In this document: piece after piece, positions 62,831 to 64,000 of the stretch
Layout of the letters: the number at the start of each line of letters is the position of its first letter
How positions within the stretch are numbered: the stretch's first letter is position 1
Assembly: GCF_900167535.1 (NCBI RefSeq)
Contig: NZ_FUYE01000004.1
Location: 412,709-476,708, forward strand
Direction: 5' to 3'
Source: Prosthecobacter debontii
GTDB lineage: Bacteria; Verrucomicrobiota; Verrucomicrobiia; Verrucomicrobiales; Verrucomicrobiaceae
DNA length: 64,000 nt
Notes under the pieces: generated by a model
The model's database searches: none
The model's input: the letters and a program-made list of their open reading frames with translations, nothing else
Told to the model about the DNA's origin: nothing
Position numbers and translations under genes: made by a program

Positions 62831-64000
62831 ATGCAGACTGGCGCGGAAGAAAACCTTGTGAAAGCTGTGCCAGACATGCCTGACTCCGCCCTTCACTCAG
62901 ATCTGGACTACATCTCCCGCTATCTCAGCCAAGGAAAGGCCGTGGTGGTCGTCGGCGCAGGCTTCAGTAAGAATGCGCAGCCGAAGCTGCGGCGTGATGG
63001 AGCAACGGCCATGACGGTCAAAATGCCGGACTGGAATGAACTGGTCCGACGCATGGCCGAAGAGCTGCATCCGAGGGATCCTGCTGCCCTGGAGCGCTGT
63101 CTGAATTCAGGCCACCTTCAAGTAGCCCAGCAGTATGAGGCGAATGAGGGACCCGAGGCTCTCAAAAGCTTCATCAAACAAGCGCTCCACGCGGTCCGCG
63201 TGGAGCCTGGAGAGCTGCACCATCAGCTTTTAAAGCTGCCTTGGGCGGATGTGCTGACCTTTAATTATGATAGCCTGCTAGAGGAAGCGGCCCTGGATTT
63301 CCAGCCTCCACAATACACAACGATCTACTCTCAGGCCAATCTGCTTGGTGCCTCCCGGCCGCGGATCATCAAGCTACATGGCTCCATGCCTGACGGGCCG
63401 TTTGTCATCACGGAGGAGCACTTCCGCACGTATGCCCAGGACAGGCCAGCTTTTGTGAACACAGTCCGGCAGCTCATGATCGAGAACACACTCGTGCTCG
63501 TCGGCTTCTCCGGCACCGATCCAAATTTCAAGCTGATCCACGGTTGGGTACGCGATCTGTTCGAGGCGGACATCCACCGGGTTTACATGTGTCATGTGAA
63601 TGGCTTCAGCCTTCCTGAGGCCAGGCTCTTCCGCAAGACTTACAAGATCCATCTAATCAACCTGGCCGAACTGTTTAATCCGGGCACGCAGGTGTCGTAT
63701 CCAGAGAATCTTGAGAGGCTTTTCACCGAACTACAAACCCGCTGCAAGATCAAGGTGGCTTCCCTTCCCATGCCAGACATGCCGCAGTGGCCCGGGGAGG
63801 TGCCGTGGCATTTCATCGCTCCGGACGAATTGGAAAAGCAGTCTTCGGACGGCCTCATTCAAATCAACGATTTGTTAGGCGAATGGCGCAGGCAGCGTGA
63901 AAGCTATCCAGGCTGGCTCGTGGCCCCTCTGGACATTCGCAGGCAGATCACACAATACACGGACTTCTGGCCCCACCCTCTGGCAACGAAGATGGCTGAA
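62831..64000 (+). CDS. SIR2-like domain protein (partial; probable anti-phage defence)
   Basis: The frame opens at 62831 and is still open at the window edge, so 390 residues are seen. Residues about 27-220 form a SIR2_2-type domain: AVVVVGAGFSKNA (NAD-binding loop), VLTFNYDSLLEEA (the conserved FNYD), IIKLHGSMPD (catalytic histidine) and TLVLVGFSGTDPNF. The following region is helical and unassigned. Such proteins degrade NAD+ in several bacterial immune systems when a phage is sensed. The partner genes, if any, lie beyond the right edge. The palindrome element directly upstream may mark an insertion hotspot. Confidence 0.85.
   Translation, partial: MQTGAEENLVKAVPDMPDSALHSDLDYISRYLSQGKAVVVVGAGFSKNAQPKLRRDGATAMTVKMPDWNELVRRMAEELHPRDPAALERCLNSGHLQVAQQYEANEGPEALKSFIKQALHAVRVEPGELHHQLLKLPWADVLTFNYDSLLEEAALDFQPPQYTTIYSQANLLGASRPRIIKLHGSMPDGPFVITEEHFRTYAQDRPAFVNTVRQLMIENTLVLVGFSGTDPNFKLIHGWVRDLFEADIHRVYMCHVNGFSLPEARLFRKTYKIHLINLAELFNPGTQVSYPENLERLFTELQTRCKIKVASLPMPDMPQWPGEVPWHFIAPDELEKQSSDGLIQINDLLGEWRRQRESYPGWLVAPLDIRRQITQYTDFWPHPLATKMAE

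Overview
The window looks like chromosomal DNA of a free-living member of the Verrucomicrobia (Verrucomicrobiaceae-like; inferred from gene content, no rRNA is present). The signs are secreted or Tat-exported Gfo/Idh/MocA oxidoreductases and sugar isomerases, a ThuA-domain protein, a DUF1080/cupredoxin/PA14 protein next to a sulfatase, a GldA/GldF/GldG/DUF4340 ABC cluster, DUF6580, an exosortase, and fusions of regulatory kinases with envelope domains. There is no phage, plasmid, CRISPR array or intact insertion sequence. Coding density is normal except at about 48.2-50.7 kb.

Layout. 1-6.4 kb: an acyl-activating enzyme with a decayed acyltransferase domain, then a three-gene lipid/envelope group that includes counterparts of E. 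coli YnbC and YnbD, then tRNA-Ser(GCU). 6.7-20 kb: mainly housekeeping genes (uxaC, pyrD, trmL, a DegP/HtrA-type protease, clpS), a parvulin/aminopeptidase pair, a C-type-lectin protein and secreted hydrolase or oxidoreductase genes. 19-25 kb (mostly minus strand): ThuA protein, DUF6580, a stand-alone 2-oxo acid dehydrogenase E2, a discoidin-like protein, Gfo/Idh/MocA and DoxX. 25-29 kb: a cNMP-binding protein, an NtrC-type regulator with Glu at the phosphorylation site, and a DUF116-polyprenyl synthase fusion.

29.7-37 kb is the most unusual signalling block. A transmembrane Ser/Thr kinase is followed at once by a transmembrane pseudokinase. Both end in peptidoglycan-binding-type domains. They converge on a DUF4062-SUMF/FGE-fold protein and a Sel1-repeat protein. 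37.3-39.4 kb holds a MarR regulator, pgeF and ispE. 39.6-42 kb holds a probable single-substrate exosortase system: a secreted protein with a PAPS-type C-terminal sorting tail, overlapping by 4 bp a divergent exosortase. cydAB, a cupin, an SDR and a membrane-anchored GH75-like protein follow.

47.5-50.7 kb is gene-poor. It has a possible small RNA, a frameshifted small membrane-protein gene, two paralogous small membrane proteins and a probable remnant of a REP-associated transposase or dispersed repeat. 50.7-62.3 kb is all minus strand: a Tat-exported sugar isomerase, the Gld-like ABC operon, and a three-gene operon of sulfatase, beta-propeller protein and DUF1080/cupredoxin/PA14 protein. The right end has a palindrome-rich element followed by the start of a large SIR2-domain gene, probably anti-phage defence, that runs out of the window.
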